Positions 1 through 10,100 of a stretch of 64,000 bases of DNA are shown piece after piece. The notes beneath the pieces are model-generated. The model worked only from the letters and a program-made list of their open reading frames with translations. It did no database searches and was not told the DNA's origin. This DNA is from Methylocystis iwaonis. Lineage in GTDB: Bacteria > Pseudomonadota > Alphaproteobacteria > Rhizobiales > Beijerinckiaceae. Within the stretch, counting starts at the first letter, position 1, and each line of letters opens with the position of its first letter. Made by a program: the position numbers and the translations under genes. The stretch spans positions 256,172-320,171 of the forward strand of contig NZ_AP027143.1 in NCBI RefSeq assembly GCF_027925385.1. Direction: 5' to 3'.

Positions 1-2
1 GC

Positions 3-266
3 AGCCTGCCCGAGGAGCGCCCTCGCCGCCAGGATTTGCTCCAGGCCGGCGCCCGGCTGGCCGAGATCTGGTTGAACGCACAGGCGGCCGGCCTCGCTCT
101 TCATCCGGTAAGCGTTCTTTTGCAGCACGAGGCGCCGCGTCGAGAGTTACAGCGACTGCTCTGCCTCTCGGGCCGTCCAGTCTTCGTCGCCAGATTTGGC
201 CTCGCTTTGCCGAATCCGTCGATAAGTCCGCGCCGGGCGGTCGACGCACTCCTTCACATTACCTGA
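3..266 (+). CDS. C-terminal end of a nitroreductase/Acg-like protein (partial)
   Basis: An open frame enters from the left edge and stops at 264-266, giving about 87 residues. The visible part resembles the C-terminal segment of FMN-binding nitroreductase-like proteins of the Acg type: a helix of the form AGARLAEIWLNAQAAGLAL, then LHPVSVLLQH, then an RRLLCLSGRPVFVARFG-like stretch and a proline-rich end. The FMN-binding N-terminal half is outside the window, so the function cannot be confirmed. It lies 39 bp before the acyl-CoA dehydrogenase gene on the same strand and may be co-transcribed with it. Seen: the frame and the stop. Inferred: the family. Confidence 0.5.
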   Translation, partial: SLPEERPRRQDLLQAGARLAEIWLNAQAAGLALHPVSVLLQHEAPRRELQRLLCLSGRPVFVARFGLALPNPSISPRRAVDALLHIT

Positions 267-305
267 AGATCAAGAAAAACTTTCGCATTCGTAAGGAAGC
301 GCGCA

Positions 306-1454
306 ATGGATTTTCAACTGACCGACGACCAGATTGCCCGCAACGACCACCTTGGCCGCTTCGCGGCCGAAATTCTGTCGGCGGGCGCGGCCGAGCGCAT
401 TCGTGACGCGCGTTTCGACCGGACCAAGTGGGCCGCCGCCGCAGAGATGGGATTGGCCGGACTGCCGGTCGACGCCGATTGGGGCGGCCTGGGCTTCGGC
501 GCGGTCGACACCATGCTGACGATTGAGGCGCTGGGTCGCAAATGCGCCGATCTGGGCCTCATATTTTCATTGTGCGCGCATATGTTCGCCTGCGTCGTGC
601 CGGTTTGGCGTCACGGCTCCCTGCAGATTCGCGAGAAATGGCTGCGCGACATGGCGAGCGGGCGCGTTATCGCCGCAAATGCAATGACGGAAGCGGAATC
701 GGGCTCGGACGCATTTGCGATGCGCGCATCGGCGCAGCGCGATGGGGACGACTATGTGCTGACCGGCTCGAAATGTTTCATCACAAACGCGCCGATCGCC
801 GACGTTTTCGTCGCCTATGCGAAGACAAACCCGCGACAGGGTTTTTTTGGCATAAGCTGCTTTATTGTCCCGCGCGACGCGCCCGGCCTGACGGTCCAAC
901 CCGAGGCGCGCAAAAGTGGGCTGCCCACCAGTCCCTGGGGCAGCGTCTATTTCGACGCGTGCCGCATCCCGGCGGCCAATCTGCTCGGCGCCGAGGGGGC
1001 AGGCGCCGCGATCTTCCACGACAGCATGATATGGGAGCGCGGCTGCCTGTTCGCCGCATATGTCGGCGCCATGGAGAGAGTGCTGAAGCAGTGCGTCGAA
1101 CACGCGCGCGACCGGCGACAGTTCGGCAAGCCGATTGGGCGGAATCAGAGCGTGTCCGACAAGTTGGTCGACATGAAGCTTCGTCTGGAGACCGCCCGTT
1201 TGCTGCTTTACCGCACTGGCTGGCTGCACGATGCGGGTTTGCCTCATGAGGAGGCGAGCGCGCTCAGCAAACTCTGGATATCGGAAAGCGCCGTGAAGGC
1301 GGGTCTCGACGCCATTCAACTGTTCGGCGCTTCCGCCGCGATCGCCGACAACGGGCTCGACCGCCTGTTGCTCGACAGCCTCCCGTCGCGCCTGTTCTCC
1401 GGGAGTTCGGAGATACAGAGGGAGATCGTCGCGCGCCACATGGGATTGCGCTGA
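306..1454 (+). CDS. acyl-CoA (or acyl-carrier) dehydrogenase
   Basis: This 382-residue protein has the usual length and plan of acyl-CoA dehydrogenases: an N-terminal helical domain, a middle beta domain with the FAD and substrate signature (AMTEAESGSDAFAMRA, near residues 125-140) and a C-terminal helical domain ending in GSSEIQREIVARHMG. The catalytic Glu of short- and medium-chain enzymes (YEG motif) is absent and reads FSG. A Glu at residue 244 in WERG instead matches the base position of isovaleryl-CoA and long-chain dehydrogenases. The ATG follows AAGGAAG at a normal distance. Neighbours (nitroreductase-like tail, DUF1295 protein, DevBCA exporter) suggest a biosynthetic rather than a plain beta-oxidation role, but that is inference. 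The exact substrate is unknown. Confidence 0.85.
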   Translation: MDFQLTDDQIARNDHLGRFAAEILSAGAAERIRDARFDRTKWAAAAEMGLAGLPVDADWGGLGFGAVDTMLTIEALGRKCADLGLIFSLCAHMFACVVPVWRHGSLQIREKWLRDMASGRVIAANAMTEAESGSDAFAMRASAQRDGDDYVLTGSKCFITNAPIADVFVAYAKTNPRQGFFGISCFIVPRDAPGLTVQPEARKSGLPTSPWGSVYFDACRIPAANLLGAEGAGAAIFHDSMIWERGCLFAAYVGAMERVLKQCVEHARDRRQFGKPIGRNQSVSDKLVDMKLRLETARLLLYRTGWLHDAGLPHEEASALSKLWISESAVKAGLDAIQLFGASAAIADNGLDRLLLDSLPSRLFSGSSEIQREIVARHMGLR

Positions 1455-1523
1455 TTTTTTGTGAGGGGCCTGGCTGCGCCGCCTCGCGCGGTCAAGCTAA
1501 ATGAAGAAGAAAGAGATTTGAGG

Positions 1524-2300
1524 ATGGACGAAAAATATATTGTTCTTCTGGTTGTTATCGAGGCGCTGGCCATTTTCGGCGTGATCGCCGCGAAGGTCAC
1601 CCAAGAGCCAAGAGCGCCATTTATCATCGGTTTCAATACGCTGTTTGTCGTCGCCGCAACCATCGTCGCATATGGAACCGGCGCGCTCTGGCGCCAGATC
1701 ATGATATTGGCCTTCGTGATCGCTTATCTCGTCCATATGAACTGGGTGCTGACGGCGGCCTATCGCGCGACCGCCGCCGCCAAGCTCGAGGGTCAGATCG
1801 ATCGGCCGACGCTCTATGCTTTGCCTGTCATTCTGGCGAATACCGTCGGTTGGCTTTATTGCTTGCCGTTCCTTTGGGCCGCCGATCGGACCGAACGGTT
1901 CGACGCCTTCGACGCCGCGGCAATTGGCGTTTATCTCGTCGGCTCCGTCTTTCACATCGGCGGCGACTACCAGAAATGGCGCTTCAAACAGAAAACGGGC
2001 AGCCGAGGCAAAATTCTGGACACGGGCTTGTGGGGCCTGTCGCGCCATCCGAATTATTTCGGCGATTTTCTCATTTTCGTATCCTTCGCTCTTCTTTCCG
2101 CCTCACCTTGGGGTTTAATTGCGCCACTGGCCAATGCTGTGCAATATTTTCTCGACGCGATCCCCAAGAGCGAGGCCATGTCCAAGGAGCGTTACGGCGC
2201 CGCGTGGGAGGAATATTGCAATCGCGTCCCTTGCTTCGCGCCGCGGTTCTCGCCGTCGGCAGGCGACTCTCCCGGCGAGAATAAAGGGCCGTCCGCGTAA
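1524..2300 (+). CDS. DUF1295 / steroid-reductase-fold membrane protein
   Basis: This 258-residue protein is almost wholly hydrophobic, with about six or seven membrane segments, and carries SRHPNYFGDFL near residue 175. That motif is the hallmark of DUF1295 and isoprenylcysteine methyltransferase/5-alpha-reductase-fold proteins, where it binds the cofactor. The C-terminal part (KSEAMSKERYGAAWEEYCNRVPCFAPRF) is also typical. The ATG at 1524 follows GAGG and is preferred over upstream in-frame codons, which would add charged residues before the first membrane segment. It lies 69 bp after the dehydrogenase. Members are redox enzymes or methyltransferases acting on lipid-like substrates; which applies here cannot be told. 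Confidence 0.75.
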   Translation: MDEKYIVLLVVIEALAIFGVIAAKVTQEPRAPFIIGFNTLFVVAATIVAYGTGALWRQIMILAFVIAYLVHMNWVLTAAYRATAAAKLEGQIDRPTLYALPVILANTVGWLYCLPFLWAADRTERFDAFDAAAIGVYLVGSVFHIGGDYQKWRFKQKTGSRGKILDTGLWGLSRHPNYFGDFLIFVSFALLSASPWGLIAPLANAVQYFLDAIPKSEAMSKERYGAAWEEYCNRVPCFAPRFSPSAGDSPGENKGPSA

Positions 2301-2458
2301 AGGCGTCGATCGCGGGGACCCTTGTCGATGGGAGGCGACGCACAGTTAGCGAAGCTTTGCCGAAACGATCTTTTTCGACAGCGTGCGAGACGCCAGGCCG
2401 TCGGCGCGTTTCGCCACGCGAAAAGCGGTTCATAAAAAAACATTCGCAAGGATATCTC

Positions 2459-3379
2459 ATGGTAGCGCGAAACTTTATCGGACTGACGCTGATCGCTGCG
2501 GGCGCGCTCTTGCAAGCGCGCCCGGCGCCGCTGGCCGCAGAGACGTCGCCGCCAAATTCCGCTGCTCCCCAAACGGTTATGGGCGTAGGCGCGCTTGGGC
2601 GCATCGAGCCGATGTCGCGCGTCATTCGCGTCTCGCCCGACCAGGGAGCCGCGGGAACAGTCATTTCGGAAATACGGGTTCGCGAAGGGCAGGAGGTGGC
2701 CAAAGGCGACGTTGTCGCCGTCTTTAGCGACTATGAGCGCCGCCAGGCGGAGGTCGATCTCGCGGAAGCCGAATTCGCCGTCTCGACGGCGCATCTGACC
2801 GCGGCGGACGCCCAATTCAAGAAAGCCCAGCGAGATTACGACCGAAAGAATTCGTTGCGCCTTTCGGGCACGGTCTCGGCCTTCGCGTTCGACGAGGCGG
2901 AACTGCGCTCCAGCAAGGCGAAGGCGGACCTCGAAGCGACGCGCGCAAGCCTCAAACAGTCCGAAGCGAATCTTCGCCTCAAGAAGCTCCAGCTATTGCA
3001 AGCGCAGACGACGGCGCCCATAGACGGCACGATTCTCAAAATTCGTGCAAGGGCGGGCGAACGCGTTGGCGACAAGGGGATTTTGGACATGGCCGACCTT
3101 TCGTCGCTGGACGTCGTCGCCGAGGTGTACGAATCCGACATTGCGCGCGTCAAGGCTGGTCAGACGGCCGTCGTGAGGGTGCCTCCGAGCGAGGCTGCCT
3201 ACGAAGCGAAAGTTCGAACGCTCGGTTTCACGGTTGAGAAGAATCTCGTGAACAGCTCGGATCCTCTCGTGGACCACGACGCCAGGGTCGTCGAAGTTCG
3301 ACTGACCCTCTCCGACCCCGCGCGAAAAGATTTCCAGCATCAGATTTACAGGCAGGTTCAGGTCCACATCGCGCCATGA
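2459..3379 (+). CDS. DevB-type membrane fusion protein of an ABC exporter
   Basis: The product is a 306-residue periplasmic adaptor. It has an N-terminal signal/anchor (residues 1-25), a first half-lipoyl segment (IRVREGQEVAKGDVVAVF), a coiled-coil hairpin rich in Ala, Glu and Lys (about residues 95-180), a second half-lipoyl segment (TTAPIDGTILKIRARAGERV) and a beta-barrel end. This matches the HlyD/DevB family. The ATG at 2459 follows AAGGA. The stop overlaps the permease gene by four bases and the ATPase follows directly, so this is a devBCA-type operon. Such exporters move lipids, glycolipids or metabolites across the envelope with a TolC-like partner. No partner gene lies beside it; a TolC-like gene at 24218 belongs to another cluster. 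Confidence 0.85.
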   Translation: MVARNFIGLTLIAAGALLQARPAPLAAETSPPNSAAPQTVMGVGALGRIEPMSRVIRVSPDQGAAGTVISEIRVREGQEVAKGDVVAVFSDYERRQAEVDLAEAEFAVSTAHLTAADAQFKKAQRDYDRKNSLRLSGTVSAFAFDEAELRSSKAKADLEATRASLKQSEANLRLKKLQLLQAQTTAPIDGTILKIRARAGERVGDKGILDMADLSSLDVVAEVYESDIARVKAGQTAVVRVPPSEAAYEAKVRTLGFTVEKNLVNSSDPLVDHDARVVEVRLTLSDPARKDFQHQIYRQVQVHIAP

Positions 3380-4545
3380 CGTCGTTTCCAATTTTCTTCT
3401 TCGCCGCTCGTCTGGCCTGGCGGCAACTGATATACGACAAACCGAAGCTCATCGCGGCGACGCTGGGCGTCCTGTTCGCCAGCGTGCTGGTGTTCATGCA
3501 GCTCGGTTTTCTCGATTCGCTTTACGCGAGCGCCGCGTCGGCCCCGATCAAGATGCGGGCCGATTTGTTCGTGCTGCACAAGCAGACGGAGGCGCTGTGG
3601 CGGCCCGTGCAATTCGAGCGTAGCGCGTTGATGCGCGCGCTCGGCCATCCAGACATTCGCGCGGTTTATCCCATGTACATGTTGCTTGGACAATTCAAGA
3701 ACATGGACACTCGCATACAGCGAACTTTGATGGTCTATGGATATGATCTCAACAGCAATCTGATCGATAGCGCCGACATTCGCGCGCGCCGCGACGATCT
3801 CAAACGCCAGGATGTCGCGCTCTTCGACATTGCCTCGAGGCCCGAGTTCGGCCCGGTGTCCGAGCAACTTTCTGAAGGGCGGGATGTGACGGAAATCAAC
3901 GGGCGCAGGATCACGATCGTCGGGACGTTCCGCATGGGAACGACATTCGCCGCCGACGGAAACGTCGTCGCGAGCGAGTTGAATTTCCATCGCATCTTTC
4001 CGCAACGCAGTTTGGATAAAATAGATCTCGGTTTCGTCCTGCTCAGCTCGGGCGCCGACGTTCGCAAGGCGCAGGCGGATTTGCTCGCGTTGATGGGCCG
4101 GGAGATGCGCGTGTTTAATTACGACCAGCTTGTCGAGTTCGAGAAAGGCTACTGGGAGAATTCTGCGCCGATGGGATTTATCTTCGGCTTCGGCGTCGTA
4201 ATGGGATTGGTTGTCGGCATGGTGATCGTCTACCAAATTCTCTTCACGGACGTGAGCAACAATTTGAGCCAATATGCGACGCTCAAAGCGATGGGATACT
4301 CGCACTTCTACCTCCAACTGGTGGTTCTCTCGTCCGCGATCTATCTCGCGCTTCTCGGATTTGTGCCGGGTCTTGCCTTGTCCCTCGCGCTTTATCGTCT
4401 TGCCGAACAGGAAATATTCATTCCCTTCCCGATGCCGTTCGGCAAAGTCGCGACAGTATTCGCATTCATTCTGACGATGTGCTCGCTTGCCGGCGCGCTC
4501 GCCATTCGCCGCCTCAAAGCGGCGAATCCAGCGGATATGTTCTGA
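3376..4545 (+). CDS. DevC-type ABC exporter permease
   Basis: This 389-residue protein has the FtsX/MacB-like plan. One N-terminal membrane helix (about residues 25-45) is followed by a large periplasmic domain (about 50-260) and three C-terminal helices (about 268-295, 315-345 and 352-375), with the short coupling segment TLKAMGYSHFYL between them. DevC proteins begin in the same way (PLAWRQL-like; here RLAWRQLIYDKPK). The ATG overlaps the adaptor stop and the stop overlaps the ATPase start (TGATG), so the three genes are translationally coupled. The exported substrate is unknown. Confidence 0.85.
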   Translation: MTSFPIFFFAARLAWRQLIYDKPKLIAATLGVLFASVLVFMQLGFLDSLYASAASAPIKMRADLFVLHKQTEALWRPVQFERSALMRALGHPDIRAVYPMYMLLGQFKNMDTRIQRTLMVYGYDLNSNLIDSADIRARRDDLKRQDVALFDIASRPEFGPVSEQLSEGRDVTEINGRRITIVGTFRMGTTFAADGNVVASELNFHRIFPQRSLDKIDLGFVLLSSGADVRKAQADLLALMGREMRVFNYDQLVEFEKGYWENSAPMGFIFGFGVVMGLVVGMVIVYQILFTDVSNNLSQYATLKAMGYSHFYLQLVVLSSAIYLALLGFVPGLALSLALYRLAEQEIFIPFPMPFGKVATVFAFILTMCSLAGALAIRRLKAANPADMF

Positions 4546-5234
4546 TGGCGCTGGTCGACGTGAAAGGAGTGAGCTTTGCTTACGGCGTCGGCGAATTCCG
4601 CCGCCAGGTGCTCAAAAATGTCGATCTTTTGATCGATCGGGGGGAGATCGTCATACTCACCGGACCCTCGGGTTCGGGCAAGACGACCTTGCTCACGATC
4701 CTGGGCGGCCTGCGCCTCGCCGTGACGGGAAGCGCCGTCGTTCTGGGCCGCGAGCTGGTGAACAGCGACGAAAATGTTCGCATGGGCGTGCGGCGACAAA
4801 TCGGCTACATTTTCCAGCAGCACAATTTATTTTGGCCGCTGACCGCCATGGAAAACGTCTGCATGGCGCTCGAACTGGACGATCGGCTTTCGGAGGACGA
4901 ACGCCGACAGCGAGCCGGCGATATGCTGACCGAGGTTGGTCTGGCCGACCATCTCGACCGTCGGCCGAAACAATTGTCGGGAGGACAGCGCCAGCGTGTC
5001 GCAATCGCGCGCGCCTTGGTTTCGCGACCAACGCTCGTGCTGGCCGACGAGCCAACCGCCTCTCTCGACAAGGCGAGCGGTCACGAAGCGGTCAATATTC
5101 TCAAACGCCTTGCTAAGGACTATGGCGCAACGATCCTCCTCGTAACTCACGACTATCGGATTCTCGATATCGCGGACAGGGTCATCACTCTCGAGGATGG
5201 CGCAATAACGCCCACGCGGGCGCCGTCGAGTTAA
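4545..5234 (+). CDS. DevA-type ABC exporter ATPase
   Basis: The 229-residue ATPase has every nucleotide-binding motif: Walker A GPSGSGKTT, Q-loop FQQHNLF, signature LSGGQRQRVAIARAL, Walker B LVLADEPTASLD and H-loop VTHD. The motif set and small size place it in the LolD/MacB/DevA group that partners with FtsX-like permeases. The start at 4545 shares bases with the permease stop. It closes the exporter operon and is followed by a minus-strand MFS gene ending at 5288. Confidence 0.9.
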   Translation: MALVDVKGVSFAYGVGEFRRQVLKNVDLLIDRGEIVILTGPSGSGKTTLLTILGGLRLAVTGSAVVLGRELVNSDENVRMGVRRQIGYIFQQHNLFWPLTAMENVCMALELDDRLSEDERRQRAGDMLTEVGLADHLDRRPKQLSGGQRQRVAIARALVSRPTLVLADEPTASLDKASGHEAVNILKRLAKDYGATILLVTHDYRILDIADRVITLEDGAITPTRAPSS

Positions 5235-5287
5235 CCGATAGTAGGGTCTCGACCGCGATGTCGCAATTCATTCAAAGCCCTATCGCC

Positions 5288-6589
5288 TCACCCTTCGCGC
5301 CGTAGCCAGCCGATCGCTGCGCCGAAAAGGCAGAGCGCCGACATGTAATAGAAGGGCGCCATGGCAAGGACGCGCTCTCCGACTAAGATGGTCATTAGAG
5401 GCGGAGTCGTTCCGCCGACGATGGCGTAGGCGGTGTTGTAGGACAAAGCAAATCCCGTGAATCGCAATTCAGGCGGGAAGCTGCGGATAATCAGATAAGG
5501 GGTGAGCGTGATCGTTCCGATCGCGAAACCGCCGATCGCATAGAGATGCAGCGTCCATGCGCTGCCGTTGGCAAGGGCGAAGCCGAGCGCGGCGACAACC
5601 GCCGCCATCGCAACGCCGCCGATCGCATAGGCTTTCCCGCCGCCGATGACATCCGTGACCCGGCCCACGAAGACGCTGCCGAGGATCAGCAGCGTTATGG
5701 ACCAGCAGTTCGCGGTGAAGACATCCGCCGCCCGATAGTCGAATTGCGACTGCAGATAGGTCGGCAGATAGAGAAAATAGGTCACGAAGACGCCCGCGAA
5801 AACCCAGGTCGCGGCCATGGAGAGGAGAACCTCGCTTTTGCAGCGCGCGAAAACGAGCGAGATCGGCAGTCGGGCGTCGGCGACACGCCGCTCGCGAAGC
5901 GCCTCGAAGACCGGCGTCTCCTGCAAATATTTCCTCAGATAGACGGAGATCAGGCCGAAGACGCCGCCGAGGATGAACGGAATGCGCCAGCCCCAGGCGA
6001 TGAGATCGTCGGCGCTAAGGCTCGACGTCAGTATTTTGGCGGTAAGCGCGCCCATCAATATTCCGCAGCAGAGCCCGGCCATCAGCAGCCCGCAGGCGAA
6101 GCCCACGCGGGTTTTGTGGACATGCTCGGCGCAGAAAATCCATGCGCCGGGCACTTCTCCACCCACCGACAGCCCTTGCAGCAGCCGGCAGAAGAGAAAA
6201 ACAAGGGGAGCGGCGAGGCCAATCGTCTTGTAATCGGGCGTCAGGCCAACGAGCAGCGTGGGAAAGGCCATCAGGAAGAGACCAAGCGCGAACATTCTCT
6301 TGCGGCCGACGCGGTCGCCGAAATGCGCGAAGACGACGCCACCGATTGGACGGACGAGATAGCCGGCGGCGAATATGCTGAAGATCTGAAGCTGCGAGAG
6401 CCATTCCGGACTGTTTTGCGGGAAGAACACCGCGGCGAGGGTTTTAGCGAAAAAGACGCCGACGATAAAATCATAATATTCGAGCGCGCCGCCGAGAGAG
6501 GCGAGCGCCAGCGTCTTCGCCTCATTGCGTGAGAGACCGCGCTGCGCTTCGATTTGGCCCGGCGCCAAAGGCCGGAATTGAACTGTCAT
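5288..6589 (-). CDS. MFS transporter, metabolite:H+ symporter (MHS) family
   Basis: This 433-residue protein has about 12 membrane segments. The N-terminal ALEYYDFIVGVFFAKTLA and the loop FGDRVGRKRMF are characteristic of the proline/betaine/shikimate-type MHS family of the major facilitator superfamily, as is RLLQGLSVGGEVPGA in helix 4-5. These proteins import organic acids, betaines or amino acids with protons across the inner membrane. The ATG at 6589 gives a normal 20-residue cytoplasmic N-terminus; a longer upstream frame adds only basic residues. The gene is convergent with the DevBCA operon. The substrate cannot be inferred from the neighbours. Confidence 0.85.
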   Translation of the reverse strand: MTVQFRPLAPGQIEAQRGLSRNEAKTLALASLGGALEYYDFIVGVFFAKTLAAVFFPQNSPEWLSQLQIFSIFAAGYLVRPIGGVVFAHFGDRVGRKRMFALGLFLMAFPTLLVGLTPDYKTIGLAAPLVFLFCRLLQGLSVGGEVPGAWIFCAEHVHKTRVGFACGLLMAGLCCGILMGALTAKILTSSLSADDLIAWGWRIPFILGGVFGLISVYLRKYLQETPVFEALRERRVADARLPISLVFARCKSEVLLSMAATWVFAGVFVTYFLYLPTYLQSQFDYRAADVFTANCWSITLLILGSVFVGRVTDVIGGGKAYAIGGVAMAAVVAALGFALANGSAWTLHLYAIGGFAIGTITLTPYLIIRSFPPELRFTGFALSYNTAYAIVGGTTPPLMTILVGERVLAMAPFYYMSALCLFGAAIGWLRREG

Positions 6590-6626
6590 GGGTCTATTCC
6601 GATTCGTCGATGTCGCGCCAAGCGCT

Positions 6627-6970
6627 TCAGGCTTTCGTCGTCGCCACGAGCATGTCGACACCCTCACGATAAATCGATCGCACATCCGCGAAGCCGAGAG
6701 CGCACATTGCCGACAGGGTTTCCGAAGAATGCATGAGGCGATCCGCGGATTCGTCGCTGAACAAATGCACGATCCAATCCTCGAGGAGATTGTCGCGATT
6801 CGCCTTGCCGAAGACTTTGAACCAGTTGCGGATGTCCGCCTGGGGGGCGGCGGGCTGAAGGGCGTGATCGTCCAGCGCGAAGCGATTGCCGTTGATGAAC
6901 AAGCCGCCCGGCTCGAGGACCCTCATCCTATGTTTGTTTGCAGCCGTCAAGCTCGCGACCGCCTCCTCAT
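6627..6970 (-). pseudogene. C-terminal remnant of a SAM-dependent methyltransferase
   Basis: The minus-strand frame here encodes RMRVLEPGGLFINGN, the post-motif III strand typical of class I methyltransferases (usually LRPGG), followed by about 75 residues ending in FADVRSIYREGVDMLVATTKA, a normal methyltransferase C-terminus. The SAM-binding motif I and everything upstream are missing. The frame continues into sequence that is the leader of the divergent ATPase gene and reads as low-complexity Arg/Pro. The simplest reading is a gene truncated at its 5' end when the ATPase region was rearranged. The translation is recognisable, but a functional start is unlikely. Confidence 0.55.
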
Positions 6971-7149
6971 CTACTGGGGGCGAAGCTCCGTGCAGCGGTC
7001 TCTCGACAACGGCTGAGCCCGCGACCCGCCTGCTTGTCCCTCCCGGCGGCAACGCTAGTTCTTTCGCAGGCGCCTCGAACGGAGCATGCTTTCTCGGCGG
7101 AAGATCATGCTCCGCGACGCGGCGACGGCCAGGATATTCCGGGAGCGTC

Positions 7150-10100
7150 ATGCAGGGATTGACGAGCCTCGAGGCGCGGAGCCGCCTCGCTGAATTCGGA
7201 CCGAACACGTTACCAGAAGCGCGACCGCCTTCCTTCGTGGCGGTCTTCCTCAGACAGTTTCTCAGTCCGCTGATTTACGTTCTCGTGGCCGCCGCCATTG
7301 TCGCGATGGTGGTTGGAGACGCGAAGGACGCCGTCTTTATCGGCGTCGTCTTGCTGATCAACGGGATCATTGGCGCGGTTCAGGAATACTCTGCCGGCCA
7401 GGCTGCGGCAGCGTTGCGCGCGCGGGACCAGCCGCAGGCGCTCGTCCTGCGTGACGGCGTTCAGCAGGAGATCGAGGCGCGCGACCTCGTGCCGGGCGAT
7501 GTCGTGTTGCTCGAAGCCGGCCGCCGCGTGCCTGCCGACATGCGGCTGATCGAAGCCGTCGACTTGCGTTGCGATGAATCTCTGCTGACGGGCGAGTCGG
7601 CGCCGGTCAAGAAAACCGGGGCGGCGAACGCCAAGGAGAGCGCACGCGAGGGCAGGGCCTTCGCGGGGGCGATGGTGACGCGCGGGCGTGGAACCGGCGA
7701 GGTGACAGGGACAGGGCTCGCGACAGAGGTCGGCAAGATCGCCGGGGAGCTCGTCAGACCATCGGTTTCGCAGCCGCCGCTCGTCATCCGCATGGAGCGG
7801 TTTTCGCAGCTCATCGCCATTCTCGTCGCCATCGCCGTCGGCGTCCTGATGGTCGTCGGCTATTTGCGCCATATGGGGTTCGTCGAACTCTTCATGATGG
7901 CGGTGGGCCTTGCCGTCGCAGCCATTCCCGAAGGGCTGCCGGTTGCGATCGCCGTGGCGCTGGCGATCGGCATGCGGCGCATGGCCAAGTCCAATGTGAT
8001 CGTGCGCAAGATGGCGGCGGTGGAGTCGCTCGGCTCCTGCACCATGATCGCCACGGATAAGACTGGCACGCTGACGCGCAACGAACTCACCGTCACCCAA
8101 ATCGCGCTGCCGGACGGCTCAGCTCTGTCCCTGCAGTCGGGCGAGGGACTCGACTCCTACTCTTTTCGCGGCGCGACGCGCAACGAACAAGCCGATCTTC
8201 TCCTGGCGGCCCTGCTGCGCGCGGCGGCGCTGCCCAACGAGGCGGAGATCCGGCGCGAGAAGGAGGAGATCAGGGGCGTGGGCGACACGGTCGACGTCGC
8301 CTTGCTGGTCGCCGCACATCGAGGCGGCGTCGTGCATGAGGAGCTGAGGGCGCGCTATCCGCTGGTGAAGCGCATTCCCTACGAACCGGACCTCAAATAT
8401 GCGGCGTCGTTTCACCGCCACGAGGAAAAGCGCGCTGTCTTCGCTTTTGCGAAAGGCGCGCCGGAGACGCTGATCGCCATGGCCAGCCGCATGGATGTCG
8501 GCGGCGCGCTGGCTCCGATCGATCGGGAGGCGCTCTGGCGCCAGAAGGACGAGATGTCGGCGAAGGGACTGCGCGTTCTGGCCTTCGCCGAGGGCGAGGT
8601 GACGCCGGAGCCGGAGCACGGCTATGGCGTGAGCCATCTTCAAAATCTCGTCTTCCTCGGCATGGTCGGCATGCAGGATCCGCTGCGTCCGGAAGTGCGG
8701 CAAGCCATTGCAAAGTGCCGCGACGCGGGCATTGCGGTGGCGATGGTCACGGGCGACGCGCCCGGCACCGCCGCCGCCATCGCCAAGGACGCGGGCATGG
8801 TCTTTTCAGACGATCAGATCGTGACGGGCGAAGAAGTGAAGCGTGCCGAGGAAGCCGGCGAGGCGGCGCTCGATTCCCTGACCGGCCGCGCCCGCATATA
8901 CGCCCGCGTCGAGCCGATCCAGAAGCTCGCGATCGTCCTGTCGCTGGCGCGCAACGGCCATTTCGTCGCAGTGACGGGTGACGGCGTCAACGACGCGCCG
9001 GCGCTCAAGCACGCGCATGTCGGCGTCGCCATGGGCAGGCAAGGCACCGATGTCGCCAAGGAAAGCGCCGACATCATTATCGCGGACGACAATTTCGCCT
9101 CGATCGTGCGCGGCGTGCTGGAGGGCCGCGTCGCCTACGCCAATATCCGAAAAGTCATTTTCCTTCTCGTTTCGACCGGCGCGGCCGAGCTGCTGCTGTT
9201 TCTGCTGACCATTCCCTTTGGCCTGCCCATGCCGCTACTGCCCGTGCAGCTCTTGTGGCTCAACCTGGTCACCAATGGCGTTCAGCACATCGCGCTGGCC
9301 GCCGAAAAGCCCGAAGGCGACGAACTGACCTATCCTCCGCGCAAGCCGCAGGAGCCGATCTTCGACCGGGTGATGATCATCCGTAACGTCTATTCGGCGT
9401 TCGTCATGGCCGGCGTCGGCTTTGCCTTGTTCTACTGGCTCATCGAGCATGGCTACGCCACGGACAGCGCGCGCAATCTGCTGCTCCTGCTCTTCGTCGT
9501 CTTCGAGAATTTCCAGGCGTTGAACGCGCGCTCGGAACATCACTCGCTTTTCTATAAGGGCCTCTTTTCGAGTCCGCTGCTCGTCGCAAGCGTGATCGGC
9601 GCGCAAGTCATCCATCTCCTGGCGGCGCATATGCCCGTCCTCGCCGATACGTTACGGATCGAGCCGCCGACGCTTGCCGAATGGGGGGCGCTTCTCGCCT
9701 TGGGCGCATCGCTGCTCGTGGTCATGGAGCTCGAAAAATGGTGGGGCGAGCGCCGCAAGCTTCCCAAGGCGCCACCCGAGGTCGCGGCCGCCGACGCGGG
9801 ACTCGCCCGCCGGTATGCGCCCATTGCGGCGGGCCTCCTTCTTGTCGTCGCGGCCGGCGGGACGCTCTATTGGCAGGCCGCGCGCGAGAGCGCGCGCGAC
9901 GAGCTGGCGACAATCGACCGCAGTGGGCGCGACCGGACTGCCGATGCGGAGCGCGTCGCCGTTCCGCCGCCGATCGAGGCGTCCGCGCCGGTCTCGGGGA
10001 GAATTGAGGCGGTCGCATGCCACGACGGCGCTCTGGTCGAGGCTGGGAGCGTCTGCGCCCGGATCGTTCCGCCCGAGCTCGAGGAAGAACTCGCGCGTGC

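Noticed and set aside
5235..5287. CGATAG..CTATCG bulged pairing between the DevBCA operon and the MFS gene as bidirectional terminator
   Set aside because: The stem is short and interrupted, with no T-run on either strand.
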